Of a stretch of DNA of 9,162 nucleotides, positions 7,538 to 9,162 are shown one piece after another. The notes beneath the pieces were generated by a model. The model did not search any database and was not told where the DNA came from. It saw only the letters and a program-made list of their open reading frames with translations. A program made the translations under genes and the position numbers. Numbering within the stretch: position 1 is the stretch's first letter; every line of letters begins with the position of its first letter. Source of the stretch: Candidatus Rhodoferax mariagerensis (GTDB taxonomy: Bacteria; Pseudomonadota; Gammaproteobacteria; Burkholderiales; Burkholderiaceae_C); contig JADKAW010000049.1 of NCBI GenBank assembly GCA_016719055.1, positions 1 to 9,162 of the forward strand, in the 5' to 3' direction.

Positions 7538-9162
7538 TGCAGGTCCTCCATCTCTGGGGTAGGTGGGGTGGCCAGGGGTAGCACCACGGTGAAGCGGGCA
7601 CCACTCAGCACCGGGTCGCGACTGACCTCAATGCGTCCATGGTGTGCTTCGACAATTGAGCGGCAAATTGCCAGCCCCATGCCCATGCCACCCTCTTTAC
7701 GGCTGACAAAGGCGTTAAAAACTGTGTCCATGGCATCGTCGCTGACGCCGGGGCCGGTGTCAGACACCGACAACACGGCGGTACCCTGGGCCATGTTCTG
7801 GTGCAACTCAACCCAGATTTGCGGGCTTTGGCTGCCAAGTGCCGCCCAGTCCTGGGCATTGCCGACCAGGTTGTTGACCAAATGCTCCAGCAACAACTCA
7901 TCCGCGTCAATCCACATTGACTGTTGCGGTGGCACCCACTGGGGTAGCGGACTGGCCATGTCGTCGTAGCCCTCAAGCACCCGCGACAACAATGCCACCA
8001 GGTCCAGCCGCTGGCGGCTCAGTTCACGCTGCCGGGCGAAGTCATTGACGCGGCGGATGATGCCGCCAGCACGTTCTGCCAGTCGGGCCATGCGCTCCAC
8101 CACCGGCAGCAGTTCTGGCAAGCTGATGCTTTGGCTGCGCAGTCGATTGAGCAGACCATTGGCAAAACTGCTTAAGGCCCCCAAGGGCTGATTCAACTCA
8201 TGCGCCAGTGTCGAAGCCACTTCGCCCACCGCCACCAGGCGCCCTGAGGCTTCAAGCTTTTCCTGTTGCTGAGCCGCCATGCGCTGGGCGCGCTTGCGTT
8301 CGCTAATGTCCATCACAGAACTCATCCAGCCGATTTGCTCACCTGCAGCGGTATTGAGCGGGGCTTCGTGAATCAGCACATCAATCAAATGCCCGTCCCG
8401 GTGCGCGTACTGCACCTCAATGCCATCGTCAGGGGTGCCATGCGCAATGATGCCGGCATGTACCTGCACCAGCGACGCCTGCTGATCTGAAGGCCAGTAC
8501 GGCAGCGGCATCGACAAACCCGTCAACTCTGCCGGGCGAAAGCCCACCATGCGCGCAAACGCTTCATTGACATACAGGATGCGGCCCTGCAAATCCCATG
8601 CCCGCAAACCAATGGTGACCGAGCTTTCCATGGCTGTGCGCAACGCCACCTGCGCCTGTAACAGTGCCTGCACCTGCTGGCGTTTGACAAAGTCGCGCCG
8701 CAGGGCAAACAGGGCCACCAGCATGCCTAGCAAAAACAACAATGCCACCAAAAAGAAAATCCGCGGCACGGTGGTCGGTTGCGCCTGGGTCTGGTTAACC
8801 TGCAAAAACAGATCGCTACCCGGCAAATTGAGGGCGACACGGTAGGTGTTGCCATTAGGCTCGAAGGAGGCACGTTGACTGTGGGCAGAAGTCAGCAGAC
8901 GCACCTGGTGGTCCTGGGTAAACCAGGCTGGCAGCAAGGCATCAAGGGCCCGCTCAACCGACACCGCTGCCAGGTAATTGCCGGCAAATTGGCCCCGGTC
9001 AAAAAAAGGCATGGCCAACCACACCACATCCGTGTCGGCACCATCAGCGCGACGCATCACACCGGCATAGGCAGAACGGCGCAACCCCTGGGTCGTGGTC
9101 TGCATGATGTCCAACGCCATGGCGTTGTCCTGGTGCGCCTCGCGGTCTAGCTGCCAGCGCTC
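7534..9162 (-). CDS. DctS-like membrane sensor histidine kinase (partial, N-terminus off the right edge)
   Basis: This frame is uninterrupted from the window edge to TGA 7536-7534. A Met lies at 9120, but fourteen further in-frame codons (ERWQLDREAHQDNA) precede it, so the real start is outside. Counting from that Met: residues 1-118 look like the end of a periplasmic sensor domain (WLAMPFFDRGQFAGNYLAAV), 119-140 form a transmembrane helix, and 160-272 a PAS domain ending DISERKRAQ. The H-box is STLAHELNQPLGAL with phosphorylated H307, the N-box EHLVNNLVGNA (411-421), G1 SDTGPG (453-458), and the ATP lid GGMGMGLAICRSIVEAHHG (477-495). All catalytic motifs are present. The layout of periplasmic domain, PAS, kinase and partner FixJ-type regulator matches the Rhodobacter DctS/DctR family for C4-dicarboxylates, though other ligands are possible. 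Its transporter may lie outside the window. Confidence 0.88.
   Translation of the reverse strand, partial: ERWQLDREAHQDNAMALDIMQTTTQGLRRSAYAGVMRRADGADTDVVWLAMPFFDRGQFAGNYLAAVSVERALDALLPAWFTQDHQVRLLTSAHSQRASFEPNGNTYRVALNLPGSDLFLQVNQTQAQPTTVPRIFFLVALLFLLGMLVALFALRRDFVKRQQVQALLQAQVALRTAMESSVTIGLRAWDLQGRILYVNEAFARMVGFRPAELTGLSMPLPYWPSDQQASLVQVHAGIIAHGTPDDGIEVQYAHRDGHLIDVLIHEAPLNTAAGEQIGWMSSVMDISERKRAQRMAAQQQEKLEASGRLVAVGEVASTLAHELNQPLGALSSFANGLLNRLRSQSISLPELLPVVERMARLAERAGGIIRRVNDFARQRELSRQRLDLVALLSRVLEGYDDMASPLPQWVPPQQSMWIDADELLLEHLVNNLVGNAQDWAALGSQSPQIWVELHQNMAQGTAVLSVSDTGPGVSDDAMDTVFNAFVSRKEGGMGMGLAICRSIVEAHHGRIEVSRDPVLSGARFTVVLPLATPPTPEMEDLQ

Noticed and set aside
7085..7969. A 294-codon plus-strand open frame.
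   Set aside because: It lies antisense to the clean kinase and regulator genes, with low-complexity composition typical of a shadow frame.
1..9162. CRISPR arrays, tRNA, rRNA, insertion-sequence ends or phage genes.
   Set aside because: No regularly spaced repeats, cloverleaf, transposase motif or terminal inverted repeats were found by eye on either strand.

Overview
The window looks like chromosomal DNA of a betaproteobacterium, most likely a Rhodoferax- or Polaromonas-like member of the Comamonadaceae. That placement rests on GC-rich coding sequence, the style of the signal-transduction proteins and protein-level family resemblance recalled from memory; no search was run. Nearly all of it is signal transduction (chemotaxis plus two separate two-component systems), with one glycolytic gene and a thioredoxin-like gene between them.

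Layout, left to right. (1) 1-3219, minus strand: a chemotaxis block read as a CheY-like receiver (3219-2835), a long soluble methyl-accepting chemotaxis protein (2770-793) and a CheW-type adaptor with two CheW domains that runs off the left edge (816-1). (2) 3220-3496: a divergent intergenic region with two perfect 12-bp palindromes whose centres are 21 bp apart. (3) 3497-5205, plus strand: a NarL/LuxR-type response regulator, a GC-poor interval with no recognised gene (4140-4440), and a NarX-like PAS sensor kinase whose catalytic middle is missing. (4) 5228-6748, minus strand: pfkA followed 12 bp later by a small thioredoxin-like gene, with a good sigma-70 promoter and a structured leader upstream of pfkA. 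(5) 6890-9162, minus strand: a DctS-like membrane sensor kinase (intact, entering from the right edge) overlapping by ATGA a FixJ/DctR-type response regulator.

The dominant feature is a gradient of frameshifts. From about 7070 to the right edge every frame is clean. Between about 5640 and 7070 there are occasional indels. From 1 to about 5640 almost every gene changes frame every 50-150 bases, yet the peptides between shifts stay close to family consensus. That pattern fits falling sequence quality toward the left end (a low-coverage contig end or unpolished reads) better than old pseudogenes, which should carry many substitutions and nonsense codons as well. Genuine decay cannot be excluded. 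Gene boundaries below are therefore reconstructed across frames, and the long uninterrupted plus-strand frames opposite these genes are shadows.

Functionally, the left block would couple a cytoplasmic receptor to the chemotaxis kinase through a double adaptor. The central pair would be a cytoplasmic or peripheral two-component switch. pfkA supplies the committed step of Embden-Meyerhof glycolysis. The right pair probably senses an extracellular small molecule, C4-dicarboxylates being the best guess by family. I saw no mobile element, CRISPR array, tRNA or rRNA, and no convincing undescribed system.
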